From assembly GCA_963667005.1 (NCBI GenBank), contig OY762937.1:2542001-2606000 (forward strand): a stretch of 64,000 nt of DNA. Direction: 5' to 3'. The stretch's first letter is position 1, and each line of letters opens with the position of its first letter. The DNA is from G963662605 sp963667005 (GTDB lineage: Bacteria > Bacteroidota > Ignavibacteria > Ignavibacteriales > Ignavibacteriaceae). The translations under genes were made by a program, and so were the position numbers. Below are positions 1 to 10,309 of the stretch, piece after piece. The notes below the pieces were generated by a model. That model saw only the letters and a program-made list of their open reading frames with translations. It was not told where the DNA came from and searched no databases.

Positions 1-1
1 C

Positions 2-3000
2 CAGAATTTACAGCCCCAGTATAAGAAAGCCTGGAACTTGCAGCTAAAGAATATCTATTCGATTGGCGCCCGGAATATTCAGAAGGATGGTTTTACCTGC
101 GATATAAAATATGAAATTGACGGTAGTGATGCTCAGTCGACTCTTGGTTCAGTCCGCTTATTGACCGCATTTGGCCTCGATATTCTGGACGCAAGCAATA
201 ATGCCCAACCGGATGGTCTCTTTGATTTTCGCCCTGCCTATACGATCATTCCTGCAACCGGAGAGATTATTTTCCCGACCCTGCAGCCTTTTGGTCGGAA
301 TATTTCAGCTGCCTTACCAAATTATGACTCATTGCGCTATAATGATATTTATGATACAACAGTTACCTATGCTCAACAGAACAAAGTAAAAGATAAATTT
401 GTTATTTCGGGGCAATCCACAGGTGAGTCTTCTTCAAGCTATCAGCTTGGATTTAACGTCGTTGAAAATTCCGTAAAGGTCACTTTGAATGGCCGTGAAT
501 TAACGAATAATGTTGATTACTCGGTTGATTATAATATCGGTACACTGACTATCCGAAATGAGGCTGCGCTGGTATCAGGAGCAAACCTCAAGATATCGTA
601 CGAAGAAAACGACCTTTTCCAGATAGCATCAAAAACCTTGTTCGGTATTCGAGGTATTTTCAATATTTCCAATTCGACCAAACTCGGTTTTTCGATGTTA
701 ACATTGAGCGAGCAGACGTTGAGTGATAAGGTGCGTATCGGTGAAGAGCCGATGAATAACTCGATTTACGGAGTTGACTTCCAGACAGCTGCTGAACTTC
801 CATTAGTATCCCGCATGCTGGATAAAATTATTTCTACAAAAGAATCATCAAATTTTGCTATCAAGGCCGAAGCAGCTTTGATGAATCCTGACCCGAATAC
901 AAAAAAGAGTACCATCGCATCTGATAAGTCAAATAACATCGCTTATGTTGATGATTTTGAAGGAACGAAGAGAATCATTCCTGTCGGAGTAGGTTATACC
1001 GGATGGAAAGATATTAGTGTTCCTACAAATCTTGATGCTGCTATAAATGATCTTCCTGATACGGTGAAGATGAATTATAAAGCTAAAGCCTGGTGGTACA
1101 ATATTCTGCCTTCGGATGTGTCGGTAAATGCTATCTGGCCGAAGAAGCGTGTGGCGACAAATGATCAGCTCGTGACAGTATTGGATTTCGTCTATGATCC
1201 GTCTATTGTCGGACCATACAATCATTTCCCATCTTTAACGGATCATCCCAAAAACTGGGGTGGAATGATGAAGCTCCTTTCGAGTACGGCAAGCAATCTG
1301 GTTGAAGAAAATATTGAATACATTGAATTCTGGGTGCATGTTGATAATGCGGACAAGGACACTAAAATCAATATTGATCTTGGAAGAATCAGCGAGGATG
1401 TAATTCCAAACGGTAAAATAGACAGCGAAGATAAAAACCAGAACGAACTCCTGGATGATGGTGAGGATACAGGTATTGATGGCATCTTGGATGCTGCGGA
1501 AAGAGGGAAGTACGGCAGCACTGAAGGTGATCCGAGCCATGATGATTTTTCATTTTCAAGTTCAGGAAGCAAAGATCCGGATAAATATCAAAATATTAAT
1601 AATACCGAAGGAAACTCGGTTCTTACCGATATCGGCAGACTGCCTGATACTGAAGATTTGAATCACAATGGAACTTTGGATAGGGTAAACAGCTATTTCC
1701 GTTATGAAATTCCTCTTGATACGAACAGTACGACTAATCCATTTATCGCCGGCGGTGGAACCAATTCATGGTATCAGTTCAAAGTACCGCTCAAAGATTT
1801 TGCATTAGCAGTAGGTCAGCCGAGTTTAACAGTGGTTGAGGGTATCAGAGTATTCGTTACCGGTGTGCAGGATCGTGTTCATTTCCGCATGACGGAGTTT
1901 AACCTTGTTGGTAACCAATGGCAAAAAGAAATAGCCACTGATTCGATACTTGAACTCTCCGTTGTTAGCATTGAAGATAATCCTGATTATACTATGCCGA
2001 GCGGTGTTTCTCAGGAAAAAGACAGAACAAGAAGTGACCAGAACGTTTATAGAAATGAACAGTCATTAAGTCTTATTGTGAACGATTTGCCTGAAGGCCA
2101 ATCACGACAGGCGGTCAAATATCTGTCAAAAGCGTTGGATATTTTTAACTACAGTCAGATGAAGTTGTTCGTTCACCCGAATACTTCAACGGGTGTTAAG
2201 TCTTTAGCGTACTATAAAAGTGTAACCGAGTATTCATCCGAAGTCTTCTTCCGTTTTGGTAGTGATACGAACAATTTTTATGAGTACCGCCAGCCGTTAC
2301 GGGATAATATCAATGAAAATAACTGGGATGAAATCACTATTGATTTCAAAGAATTGACTGCCATAAAGCAGGCTCGTGGGGACACGGGCATAACACACGA
2401 CTATAAAGTACCTGTACAAGGCAAAGAAGGGCACTTCTACGTCGTACGCGGTAAGCCGGCTTTGACTGGTGTTAAATTTCTTGCTATTGGCGTTACAAAT
2501 AAAGCGGACGATAATCCTTTGTTACAGCAACCGGTCTCCGGTGTATTGTGGGTCGATGAATTGCGTGTTATCGGAGCAGATAATACGAAGGGTTGGGCGT
2601 TTAGCGTCGCAACGACTTTAAAATTGGCTGACTTGGTAACATTGAATTATAACATCAGTAGGACAGATCCGTATTTCCATAAGCTGTCTGAACAGTTTGG
2701 CTCCCGAACGGAGTCAAATAATTGGGGTGTATCGGCAGATGTCGATCTGTTGAAAATTCTTCCGTTAAATTCACAGGAAAGTAATTTAAAGCTGAATTAT
2801 TCCAGGAATGAAAGTGTCGGTAAGCCTTTGTTCCTCCCAAGTTCGGACATTCTTGTTACTGAGGCTCAGAAATTGAAGAAAGAGCAGATGCTGCAAAACG
2901 GAGCCACGGAATCGCAGGCACAGGCGGCAGCTGATCAGATTGCAACAGATGCTCAAACGTATAATATGTCGGAGACATATTCATTATCAAATATCAAATT

Positions 3001-5185
3001 GCGCATTCCTACTGATTATTGGCTGATAAGGGATTCGTTCAATAGTTTGACTTTTGGATATAATTTTAATAAGACATTCTCACGCAATCCTACCACACTT
3101 TCGAGCAACGCCTGGATATGGAATGCAAACATGGCTTACGCAATTAGCATCAGTCCGGAGTATTCGGTTATACCTGCTAAAATACCGATTATCGGAGTGC
3201 CTATAGCTTTGTCAAATGATTACCGGCAATTTAAATTTTATTATCTGCCACAGTCATTCAGTTATAACGTAACTGCGAGACGAAATTATTCTTATACAGT
3301 TATCAGGGCGACGAGTACGACTAACGAAACGGCAACACCATCCCACGATTTTCAGACTAGTCGGAATATGGGATTTAACTGGAAAATGACTGAGAATGGT
3401 TTCCTGAATCTCACTTCTTCATATAACCAAAGTGCGACTTCCACATTGGCATACGTCGAATTTGATGAGAAAGACAGTGTATGGCGTTCTGAAAAGCAGA
3501 TTTGGAAAGATATTTTTACGAAGGAATTCTTTGGACGAGATAAGGATTTTCAACAAAACATTGATATTAAATCTGCACCGAAGCTCCCGAATTTATTCGA
3601 CATTGGAAAATATCTGACTTTATCGGCGGGGTATAGCGTTAATTATGCTTGGATGAATGATTTCAGACAGAAGGAATTAGGCCGCTCTGTTTCTGCTAAA
3701 AACACTACATCGCTTGGGTTTACTCTGCGACTGAAGAGTTTGTTTGAACCGCTATTTAAGGAAGAACCACCAAAACCTCAAAATCCGAATGTTCAAAAAC
3801 CTAAAGTCAATCCGGTTGTTCAAAAGCCGAGAAACCTGAAAGACAGTATTTCCGTATCGACTGATGATAAATCCACAGCGTTACAGGATACAACGGTAAT
3901 GGATTCAACAAAATCCGGTTCAAGCTTTGCTTCAAAGCTTGAAGCATTAAAAAACGGGTTGACAATGCTTAAATTGGTCGCTAAGACTATTTTCTTTGAT
4001 TATGAAAATATTTCGGTGAACTTCTCTAATCAAAATACCTATGCATCTTCAGGTATAAGAGGTACTGGAAACGGTTTTAATAATCTGTGGGGTCTTTCAT
4101 ATAAAGTTGATGAGGGGCCTTCAAGGGCCTTTATGCTCGGTTTGAGTAAAAATGCAGGTCTGCGCGCTAAGAATGGAAGTCTGACGGATAACTTCCAACA
4201 AAGTAACAGTATAGAATTGAAAACTTCCCGTCCGTTATGGGAAGGTGCAAAAATTGATTTAAATTGGAAGACTGCATGGTCTGTTAATAAGACGACAACT
4301 TTGGGGACTGACTCATTAGGGAATGTACGTATTACCAATATAACTTCAACCGGAACATTATCACGTTCGTTCTTCTCAATGCCGCCGGTTTTTGTTCTTT
4401 CGTTCTTTAAGAGCGGCATTAAGAAAGTACATGAAATTTATGTTGCGAATGGAGAGAACGATATAACCAGTGCCTTTGTGCAAGGATTTGAAAGCATGCC
4501 GGTACTTTCCAAAATCAGTTTCCTCCGTGATGTTTCGAATTATATTCCGCGTGCAAACTGGCGTATTTCGTGGGACGGACTCGAAAAACTGCCGCTGTTT
4601 AAGAGTATTGCAAAGAAAGTATCACTTGATCACGCGTATACATCCGATTACACCGAGGCATGGAGACTCGATGGCGGTGTGCAATCTATTCAATCTCAAA
4701 AAGCATCTATCGGATTCCAGCCATTGGTAGGCCTTAATATGACGTTCTTTGATTTGTGGAATGGAAACTTTTCGGGTAGCGTAAAATACTCGACATCATC
4801 CGGTTACGATGTTGCCGTCACGACAAAGAAAATTACGGACTCGTATTCCAAAGACATGGGTATTACCATCAACTATACGAAACAGGGTTTTGAAGTTCCG
4901 TTCTTCGGTATTTCATTGAAAAATGATATTGAGCTTTCGTTCTCATATACCCGGACGCAAAATTCTGTCGTTCTGTATGATATGTCGGATTATACTGATG
5001 CCGGTGTTCCTCAAAACGGAACCATCAGAACGTCACTTGAACCGAGAATTAAGTACGTGATGAGTTCACGAGTCACCGCGTCGGTGTATTACAAACGTTC
5101 TTCGACAAAACCTGAAGGTGCATCAAGCATATCGGCCACCACAACAAATGAAGCCGGTGTTGACGTAAGAATATCAATCCAGTAG
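2..5185 (+). CDS. sprA: Cell-surface translocon protein SprA/Sov, 3' part (truncated by window)
   Basis: The frame is open to the first bases of the window, so the true start lies upstream and the TTG at 38 is internal. About 1,728 residues are visible. Known role: SprA (Sov) is the very large outer-membrane beta-barrel through which T9SS cargo crosses the outer membrane. Visible support: long alternating aromatic/polar beta-strand sequence, an acidic calcium-type stretch (DLGRISEDVIPNGKIDSEDK region, about nt 1380-1500), the segment ending VLWVDELRVIGADNTKGWAF (about nt 2545-2605), and an aromatic/polar C-terminal strand. A Pro/Lys-rich linker (nt 3760-3840) separates two barrel-like halves. 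It is followed after 3 bp by a DD-peptidase gene, suggesting co-transcription. Together with porU and porV at 26-32 kb it makes a functional T9SS likely. Confidence is high for the family; the N-terminal part cannot be assessed. Confidence 0.88.
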   Translation, partial: QNLQPQYKKAWNLQLKNIYSIGARNIQKDGFTCDIKYEIDGSDAQSTLGSVRLLTAFGLDILDASNNAQPDGLFDFRPAYTIIPATGEIIFPTLQPFGRNISAALPNYDSLRYNDIYDTTVTYAQQNKVKDKFVISGQSTGESSSSYQLGFNVVENSVKVTLNGRELTNNVDYSVDYNIGTLTIRNEAALVSGANLKISYEENDLFQIASKTLFGIRGIFNISNSTKLGFSMLTLSEQTLSDKVRIGEEPMNNSIYGVDFQTAAELPLVSRMLDKIISTKESSNFAIKAEAALMNPDPNTKKSTIASDKSNNIAYVDDFEGTKRIIPVGVGYTGWKDISVPTNLDAAINDLPDTVKMNYKAKAWWYNILPSDVSVNAIWPKKRVATNDQLVTVLDFVYDPSIVGPYNHFPSLTDHPKNWGGMMKLLSSTASNLVEENIEYIEFWVHVDNADKDTKINIDLGRISEDVIPNGKIDSEDKNQNELLDDGEDTGIDGILDAAERGKYGSTEGDPSHDDFSFSSSGSKDPDKYQNINNTEGNSVLTDIGRLPDTEDLNHNGTLDRVNSYFRYEIPLDTNSTTNPFIAGGGTNSWYQFKVPLKDFALAVGQPSLTVVEGIRVFVTGVQDRVHFRMTEFNLVGNQWQKEIATDSILELSVVSIEDNPDYTMPSGVSQEKDRTRSDQNVYRNEQSLSLIVNDLPEGQSRQAVKYLSKALDIFNYSQMKLFVHPNTSTGVKSLAYYKSVTEYSSEVFFRFGSDTNNFYEYRQPLRDNINENNWDEITIDFKELTAIKQARGDTGITHDYKVPVQGKEGHFYVVRGKPALTGVKFLAIGVTNKADDNPLLQQPVSGVLWVDELRVIGADNTKGWAFSVATTLKLADLVTLNYNISRTDPYFHKLSEQFGSRTESNNWGVSADVDLLKILPLNSQESNLKLNYSRNESVGKPLFLPSSDILVTEAQKLKKEQMLQNGATESQAQAAADQIATDAQTYNMSETYSLSNIKLRIPTDYWLIRDSFNSLTFGYNFNKTFSRNPTTLSSNAWIWNANMAYAISISPEYSVIPAKIPIIGVPIALSNDYRQFKFYYLPQSFSYNVTARRNYSYTVIRATSTTNETATPSHDFQTSRNMGFNWKMTENGFLNLTSSYNQSATSTLAYVEFDEKDSVWRSEKQIWKDIFTKEFFGRDKDFQQNIDIKSAPKLPNLFDIGKYLTLSAGYSVNYAWMNDFRQKELGRSVSAKNTTSLGFTLRLKSLFEPLFKEEPPKPQNPNVQKPKVNPVVQKPRNLKDSISVSTDDKSTALQDTTVMDSTKSGSSFASKLEALKNGLTMLKLVAKTIFFDYENISVNFSNQNTYASSGIRGTGNGFNNLWGLSYKVDEGPSRAFMLGLSKNAGLRAKNGSLTDNFQQSNSIELKTSRPLWEGAKIDLNWKTAWSVNKTTTLGTDSLGNVRITNITSTGTLSRSFFSMPPVFVLSFFKSGIKKVHEIYVANGENDITSAFVQGFESMPVLSKISFLRDVSNYIPRANWRISWDGLEKLPLFKSIAKKVSLDHAYTSDYTEAWRLDGGVQSIQSQKASIGFQPLVGLNMTFFDLWNGNFSGSVKYSTSSGYDVAVTTKKITDSYSKDMGITINYTKQGFEVPFFGISLKNDIELSFSYTRTQNSVVLYDMSDYTDAGVPQNGTIRTSLEPRIKYVMSSRVTASVYYKRSSTKPEGASSISATTTNEAGVDVRISIQ

Positions 5186-5188
5186 GCT

Positions 5189-6616
5189 ATGAGATTCATT
5201 AACCATTTTTTTGTAGCCATTGTTTGCGTAGTTATTTTCTCAGCAGGCGCATTTGCTCAGAAATCAACTAACCGCATTGCGTCATCACTCGATTCGTTGT
5301 TGAGCCGTCCTTACTTTGATTCAGCGATAGTTTCGCTTGATGTGCATGACCTTACCTCTAATATCCCTGTATTTTCAAAAAACAATAAGCTGCCATTGCG
5401 TTCGGCATCCAACATGAAGGTTCTGACTGCAGCAGCAGCATTACACTATCTCGGATCCGATTTTAAGATTACGACAAAAATATTTACTACCGGGACGGTT
5501 AAGCGGGGAGTAGTCAATGGAAATTTGATTCTCAAAGGAGGCGGTGATCCGTTATTCGATTTGAGTAATATGGATTCTTTAGTAGCGCAGCTCAAGAAAG
5601 CAGGTGTTCGTGTAATCCAGGGGCGAGTTATTCCGGATGTCAGCTTATTTGATACCCTCCGTTGGTCAAATGGCTGGATGTGGGATGATGACCCTTATGC
5701 CGATGCACCATATATCACACCGCTTTCTATAAACCGTAACTCCGTATCAGTTAAAATTGATTACAATACAGAAGAAGAATCCTTCATCGTCAAAATTGAA
5801 CCGGAATCTAAGTTTTTTGCTGTGCGCAATCAAATTAACGTTGATTCGTCGGCACTTACTAATGTATCGTTCAAGCACTCGTGGGACAGGGGAAAAGAGA
5901 TAATATTTTGTAATGGATCATGGAATCCATCAGATACGGTTTACAAAGAAAATATAAGCATCTTGAGACCCGCAGAGTTCTTTGCATTTCTTTTCAAAGA
6001 GAAATGTAAAGAAGCAGGAATACACATCCGTAATAATACTTTGAAAACACTTACAGCACATTCAGCTTGTATGGCTCAACAGACGCATACCATTGGTGAG
6101 ATTGTTGAGGTCATGAATAAATCAAGCAACAATCTATGCGCTGAACTGTTAAGCCGGGATATATGTTCAGCAAAAATGGATAGTCTTATATCGGGTGAAG
6201 AGGGTCTTCGCTACACAGACAGTCTGATTTCTAAAGCCGGTTTTAATCCAAAGAATTATCGAATCGCCGATGGTTCTGGAGCTTCGCATTACAATATGGT
6301 TACCGCTGAATTGCTGAACGGAATTCTGAAATATTTTTACAAACATGAACCGCAGAATTATCCGGTATTAAAAAATTCGTTCCCGCAGGCTGGTGTTGAT
6401 GGTACTTTACGTAATCGCATGACTACCGGAAAAGCATATAAGCGTGTATTTGCTAAAACCGGAACCATAAGCGGTGTCAGTGCTCTTTCAGGATATGTCA
6501 CAGGACAGTCAGGAAATGATTATTCTTTCTCGATTTTAATGCAGATTAACCCCCGGGATACCAACCACGCACGCAGGATTCAGGATGCCATTTGCGAAGT
6601 TTTAGCTGCAAATTAA
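5189..6616 (+). CDS. dacB: D-alanyl-D-alanine carboxypeptidase/endopeptidase, PBP4 type (peptidase S13)
   Basis: Periplasmic penicillin-binding enzyme that trims or cleaves D-Ala crosslinks in peptidoglycan. 475 residues, the usual size of the S13 family. An N-terminal hydrophobic signal peptide ends near AGAFAQ (residue 24). All three active-site motifs are visible: SxxK as SNMK with Ser74 and Lys77, SxN as SSN near residue 312, and KTG near residue 422 (AKTGTISG). The segment between SxxK and SxN is long, as expected for the inserted domains of PBP4. It starts 3 bp after the sprA stop and is probably in the same transcript. The gene symbol is by family; dacB and pbpG-type naming differs between genomes. 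Confidence 0.9.
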   Translation: MRFINHFFVAIVCVVIFSAGAFAQKSTNRIASSLDSLLSRPYFDSAIVSLDVHDLTSNIPVFSKNNKLPLRSASNMKVLTAAAALHYLGSDFKITTKIFTTGTVKRGVVNGNLILKGGGDPLFDLSNMDSLVAQLKKAGVRVIQGRVIPDVSLFDTLRWSNGWMWDDDPYADAPYITPLSINRNSVSVKIDYNTEEESFIVKIEPESKFFAVRNQINVDSSALTNVSFKHSWDRGKEIIFCNGSWNPSDTVYKENISILRPAEFFAFLFKEKCKEAGIHIRNNTLKTLTAHSACMAQQTHTIGEIVEVMNKSSNNLCAELLSRDICSAKMDSLISGEEGLRYTDSLISKAGFNPKNYRIADGSGASHYNMVTAELLNGILKYFYKHEPQNYPVLKNSFPQAGVDGTLRNRMTTGKAYKRVFAKTGTISGVSALSGYVTGQSGNDYSFSILMQINPRDTNHARRIQDAICEVLAAN

Positions 6617-6641
6617 ACTTACCTTTCTCACGTATTATTAC

Positions 6642-6649
6642 TAAATTTG
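6642..6649 (+). promoter_or_regulatory. Candidate Bacteroidota-type -7 element
   Basis: TAAATTTG matches the TAnnTTTG -7 consensus known for the Bacteroidota housekeeping sigma factor and lies 31 bp before the ATG at 6681. A clear -33 TTTG box is not present at the ideal distance (only TTTC near 6624). An 8-bp match in AT-rich DNA is weak evidence. Confidence 0.3.
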
Positions 6650-6680
6650 ATAGTTACTCCACCCACTTTTTGGAATTGAA

Positions 6681-7676
6681 ATGTTCAGGCAGAAGTATTA
6701 TTTATTTTTATTAGCAGCAGCAATGATTACAATATTTTACGGATGTGATGGCAAAAAAGGCCCGGAACAAACGACACCCTACGTGTCACTTTCGAAGAAT
6801 CAGCAAACTCCGAAATCTGACCCTTCCGCGATATTTTCTTATGTTGAAAAACAACTGGAAAACGGACCTCGGGTGGTTGGTTCAAAAGCGCACCAGTTGA
6901 CGAAAGAGTTCTTTTTAACAACACTTCGTCAATATGCAGACAAGATTGAAACACAGGACTTTGAGCTTACCGGATACGATAATGAAAAATTATCATTGAC
7001 AAATATTATCGCAAAATTCAATCCGGCTGCTAAAAAGAGAATTTTCATTTGCGGTCACTGGGATTCGAGACCTAGAAGCGATCAGGATACTGACCTAAAA
7101 CTCCGCACTCAGCCGGTTATGGGTGCTAATGACGGTGCAAGCGGGTGTGCTGTAATGATTGAGCTCGCGCGGGTTATGAAAGCAAAGATGCCTGAAGTCG
7201 GCGTTGATCTAATTTTCCTCGATGGTGAAGATTATGGTAAAAGTTCTGATCTAAGCATGTTCTGCCTCGGTTCGAAGTATTTCGCCGCCAATGCAAAAGA
7301 GTATTCACCTGAATTCGGTATTCTTCTGGATATGGTCGGGGACAAAGAAGCACAATTCTATCAGGAACAAAACTCCGTTCTTTTCGGGAGTGAAATTGTG
7401 GAATTAGTTTGGGAAGCTGCCCGGAACATCGGTGCTAATACCTTCATCTCACAACCCGGTGGAAGCATTTACGATGACCATGTACCGTTAAATCAGGCAG
7501 GGCTAAAAACAATTGACATTATTGATGCATCACTCGTCGGCGCTGATTCAACTGCCGGAAGAAGACGGTATTGGCATACCACTCATGACACTATTGAAAA
7601 CATCAGCAAGAGCACGTTAGGCGAAGTGGCGGATGTTTTACTTAATGTGATTTATTCGGTGCAATTCGCAAAATGA
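6681..7676 (+). CDS. M28-family lipoprotein, glutaminyl-peptide cyclotransferase-like
   Basis: Zinc hydrolase-fold protein predicted to be an exported lipoprotein: the signal peptide ends in a lipobox (IFYGC, Cys22). The M28 metal and active-site pattern is visible in order: GHWDSRP, GANDGASG, FLDGEDYG, LLDMVGD, and DDHVPLNQAG with a later WHTTHDT. The order and spacing match bacterial glutaminyl cyclotransferases, which convert N-terminal Gln to pyroglutamate on exported proteins, as well as M28 aminopeptidases; the two cannot be separated by eye. N-terminal Gln processing after signal-peptide cleavage is common in Bacteroidota, which makes the cyclotransferase reading attractive. Its stop overlaps the start of the next gene by ATGA, so it is co-translated with the menaquinone genes, without an obvious functional link. 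Confidence 0.8.
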   Translation: MFRQKYYLFLLAAAMITIFYGCDGKKGPEQTTPYVSLSKNQQTPKSDPSAIFSYVEKQLENGPRVVGSKAHQLTKEFFLTTLRQYADKIETQDFELTGYDNEKLSLTNIIAKFNPAAKKRIFICGHWDSRPRSDQDTDLKLRTQPVMGANDGASGCAVMIELARVMKAKMPEVGVDLIFLDGEDYGKSSDLSMFCLGSKYFAANAKEYSPEFGILLDMVGDKEAQFYQEQNSVLFGSEIVELVWEAARNIGANTFISQPGGSIYDDHVPLNQAGLKTIDIIDASLVGADSTAGRRRYWHTTHDTIENISKSTLGEVADVLLNVIYSVQFAK

Positions 7677-8506
7677 TTTTCGAAAACGTTAACGGCCTTT
7701 CCATAAACGTTGAAATATCCGGGGAAGGCGACATCAGTCTCATCTTCATTCATGGTTTTGCAGGCTCAACTGAAGACTGGAATGAAATTGTTGAAATGCT
7801 ATCAGGTGATTATAAGCTTGTCCGCATAGATATGCCCGGTTTTGGCAAGAGCGGCAAGCCTGAAAATCCTGAATACTACAGCCAATCCTTCGGCAGAGCC
7901 ATTATTTCTACCATCATAAAAAAACTCAATCTTGGCAAGATTATCATCGTAGGGTACTCGATGGGCGGCAGATTTGCACTTGATGCAGTTGCATCAGATA
8001 GCCAGTCTGTTATTGGGCTTATTCTCGAGAGCGCTTCACCCGGTATAGATGATGACGAACAAAGGGAACTCAGAGTTGCTGCTGATACGGCGCTTGCCGA
8101 TGCAATTTTGCAGAGAGGTATGGAGTGGTTCGTTAACTACTGGTCGGAAATAGATTTGTTCCAGTCTCAGAAAGCACTTTCCGAATTAAAGCTAATGCAG
8201 CAAAATCACCGTAGATTGAAAAATTCACCTGCCGCATTGGCACAGTCCCTGAGATCTTTCGGCGCCGGGGTAATGGAACCTCTGTGGAATTATTTATATA
8301 CGATAGATGTTCCCGTATTATTGATTACCGGAACGTTGGATACGAAATTTACGGCGATTAATGGCAGGATGAGTGTCATGTTCCCATTATGCAAACATGT
8401 TGTTGTGCAAAATGCCGGGCACAATGTTCATTTAGAAAATCCGACTGAATTTGTAAATTTGATTAATGATTTTATCAACGATTTTGTAAAACAAGATAAG
8501 GTATGA
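7673..8506 (+). CDS. menH: Alpha/beta hydrolase, probable SHCHC synthase
   Basis: 277-residue alpha/beta hydrolase. Visible: HGFAGS oxyanion region near residue 23, the nucleophile elbow GYSMGGRF (Ser near residue 96), and a late His in NAGHNVHLENP. GYSMGGR is typical of MenH, which eliminates pyruvate from SEPHCHC to form SHCHC in menaquinone synthesis. The neighbour evidence is strong: it overlaps menB by ATGA, and menA and menE follow. Start ATG 7673 overlaps the preceding stop by 4 bp. Without the context it would only be called a hydrolase. Confidence 0.8.
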   Translation: MIFENVNGLSINVEISGEGDISLIFIHGFAGSTEDWNEIVEMLSGDYKLVRIDMPGFGKSGKPENPEYYSQSFGRAIISTIIKKLNLGKIIIVGYSMGGRFALDAVASDSQSVIGLILESASPGIDDDEQRELRVAADTALADAILQRGMEWFVNYWSEIDLFQSQKALSELKLMQQNHRRLKNSPAALAQSLRSFGAGVMEPLWNYLYTIDVPVLLITGTLDTKFTAINGRMSVMFPLCKHVVVQNAGHNVHLENPTEFVNLINDFINDFVKQDKV

Positions 8507-9342
8507 CCATGGCAGTAGCTTGGAAGAAAGCCAAAAGATACAAAGATATTATATACGAAAAATGTGACGGCATTGCTAAAATTACCATTAACCGTCCGGA
8601 AGTACGGAATGCTTTCCGTCCCGATACAGTGATGGAAATGTTTGATGCCTTTACTGATGCACGCGAAGACAGCTCGATAGGAGTTATCTTGTTAACCGGC
8701 AAAGGTCCGGCTAAGGACGGTAAATATGCTTTTTGTTCAGGCGGCGATCAGAGAATCCGTGCCGACAAAGGATATGTAGGTAGTGACGGCGTACCACGGT
8801 TGAACGTACTTGACCTCCAGAAATTGATTAGAAGCATTCCAAAGGTTGTTATTGCTCTTGTTGCCGGATACGCAATCGGAGGCGGGCATGTGCTGCATAT
8901 TATTTGTGATCTATCTATCGCAGCAGATAACGCCGTATTCGGACAAACCGGACCAAAGGTAGGAAGCTTCGATGGTGGTTTTGGTGCAAGTTATCTGGCC
9001 AGATTGGTCGGACAGAAGAAAGCACGTGAAATTTGGTATCTCTGCCGCCAGTATTCTGCACAGGAAGCACTGGAAATGGGATTAGTTAATACGGTTGTGC
9101 CTGTTGAGAAATTAGAAGAAGAAGGTGTTAAGTGGGCTAAAGAGATTTTGGAAAAATCACCTTTATCGATCAGGCTTCTCAAATCCGCGTTTAATGCAGA
9201 ATTGGACGGCCAGGCTGGAATTCAGGAGCTGGCCGGAAATGCTACGCTTTTATATTATATGTGCGAGGAAGCTCAGGAAGGCAAAAAAGCGTACCTTCAA
9301 AAAAGAAAACCGAATTTTAAGAAATTCCCCCGGCTACCATAA
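8503..9342 (+). CDS. menB: 1,4-dihydroxy-2-naphthoyl-CoA synthase
   Basis: Crotonase-fold enzyme that cyclises O-succinylbenzoyl-CoA to DHNA-CoA. 279 residues, close to the family norm. Diagnostic MenB signatures are present: FCSGGDQR near residue 79, AGYAIGGGHVLH, FGQTGPKVGSFDGG, and the tail KRKPNFKKFPRLP. Start ATG 8503 overlaps the menH stop (ATGA), which fixes the start and implies translational coupling. The next gene, menA, follows after 12 bp. The call is secure. Confidence 0.96.
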   Translation: MTMAVAWKKAKRYKDIIYEKCDGIAKITINRPEVRNAFRPDTVMEMFDAFTDAREDSSIGVILLTGKGPAKDGKYAFCSGGDQRIRADKGYVGSDGVPRLNVLDLQKLIRSIPKVVIALVAGYAIGGGHVLHIICDLSIAADNAVFGQTGPKVGSFDGGFGASYLARLVGQKKAREIWYLCRQYSAQEALEMGLVNTVVPVEKLEEEGVKWAKEILEKSPLSIRLLKSAFNAELDGQAGIQELAGNATLLYYMCEEAQEGKKAYLQKRKPNFKKFPRLP

Positions 9343-9354
9343 ATTTGAATCGTC

Positions 9355-10242
9355 ATGACACAAACAATTTCAAAAATACAGGCTTGGATCTTAGCAGCAC
9401 GACCGAAAACCTTACCGGCCGCATCTGTAGCTGTTTTAGTCGGTTCAGCTCTTGCTATACGGGATAATAAATTCTCCTTTTCAGCATCACTATTCTGTTT
9501 GCTTTGCTCTTTCCTCATTCAAATCGGTACTAACTTTGCTAATGATCTTTTTGATCATCTCAAGGGTTCGGATACTCCTGATAGGGTAGGCCCTATGCGA
9601 TTACTGAGTTCCGGTCACATTTCGCCATCCGAGATGAAAATCGCACTTTGGATTACGTTTGGCCTCGCGTTTCTTCTCGGCATGTATCTGGTATACCTTG
9701 GTGGTTTACCTATTCTGATTATTGGAGTGTTATCCATCATATCGGGCATTATATATACTGCCGGTCCTTATCCGCTTGCGTATAACGGGCTGGGTGATAT
9801 ATTCTCGTTTGTGTTTTTCGGAGTAGTAGGTACGATGGGCACATATTTTGTCAATACCCATGAAGTGACTCCTCAGGCATTTATTGCTTCCGTTCCTGTC
9901 GGGGCTTTGGTGACAGCAATTTTAGTCGTTAATAATTATCGTGATATTGAGCAGGATAGAGCCGCGAACAAAAACACCCTTGCCGTTATCTTTGGCAAGA
10001 AGTTTTCACGCATGGAATATAAGTTATTTATATTTGCGGCATTTATTGTTCCATTGATTCTCTTTGTTAATTATAATTATTCGCTGTGGGTATTTTTGCC
10101 GGTGGTCTTAATGCCATTAGCTCTAAAACTGATAACACTTTTATCGTCGCTGGAAGGGCAGGAATTAAACAGACTTCTTGCTTTGACAGCTGCATTTTCA
10201 TCGCTATACGGATTGCTCCTTGCGGTTGGTATCGCGTTATGA
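9355..10242 (+). CDS. menA: 1,4-dihydroxy-2-naphthoate polyprenyltransferase
   Basis: UbiA-superfamily integral membrane prenyltransferase that attaches the isoprenoid tail to DHNA to give demethylmenaquinone. 295 residues with about eight to nine hydrophobic segments. Both Asp-rich Mg/diphosphate motifs are visible: NDLFDHLKGSD near residue 63 and a DIEQD motif near residue 199 (NNYRDIEQDRAANKNT). The N-terminal WILAARPKTLPA is typical of MenA. It lies 12 bp after menB in the men block. UbiE/MenG for the last methylation is not in the window. Confidence 0.94.
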   Translation: MTQTISKIQAWILAARPKTLPAASVAVLVGSALAIRDNKFSFSASLFCLLCSFLIQIGTNFANDLFDHLKGSDTPDRVGPMRLLSSGHISPSEMKIALWITFGLAFLLGMYLVYLGGLPILIIGVLSIISGIIYTAGPYPLAYNGLGDIFSFVFFGVVGTMGTYFVNTHEVTPQAFIASVPVGALVTAILVVNNYRDIEQDRAANKNTLAVIFGKKFSRMEYKLFIFAAFIVPLILFVNYNYSLWVFLPVVLMPLALKLITLLSSLEGQELNRLLALTAAFSSLYGLLLAVGIAL

Positions 10243-10309
10243 TGGAAAAGTAAACTTGTTGTTTCTGTAACAAAGGACTTTTATAATACAATTTACGCAA
10301 TAGGTTTTT

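Noticed and set aside
38..40. TTG at 38 as the real start of sprA
   Set aside because: The frame is open to the window edge with compatible sequence, and SprA proteins are much longer at the N-terminus.
4039..4419. 126-codon minus-strand frame inside sprA
   Set aside because: Antisense to sprA, with no start signal or recognisable domain.
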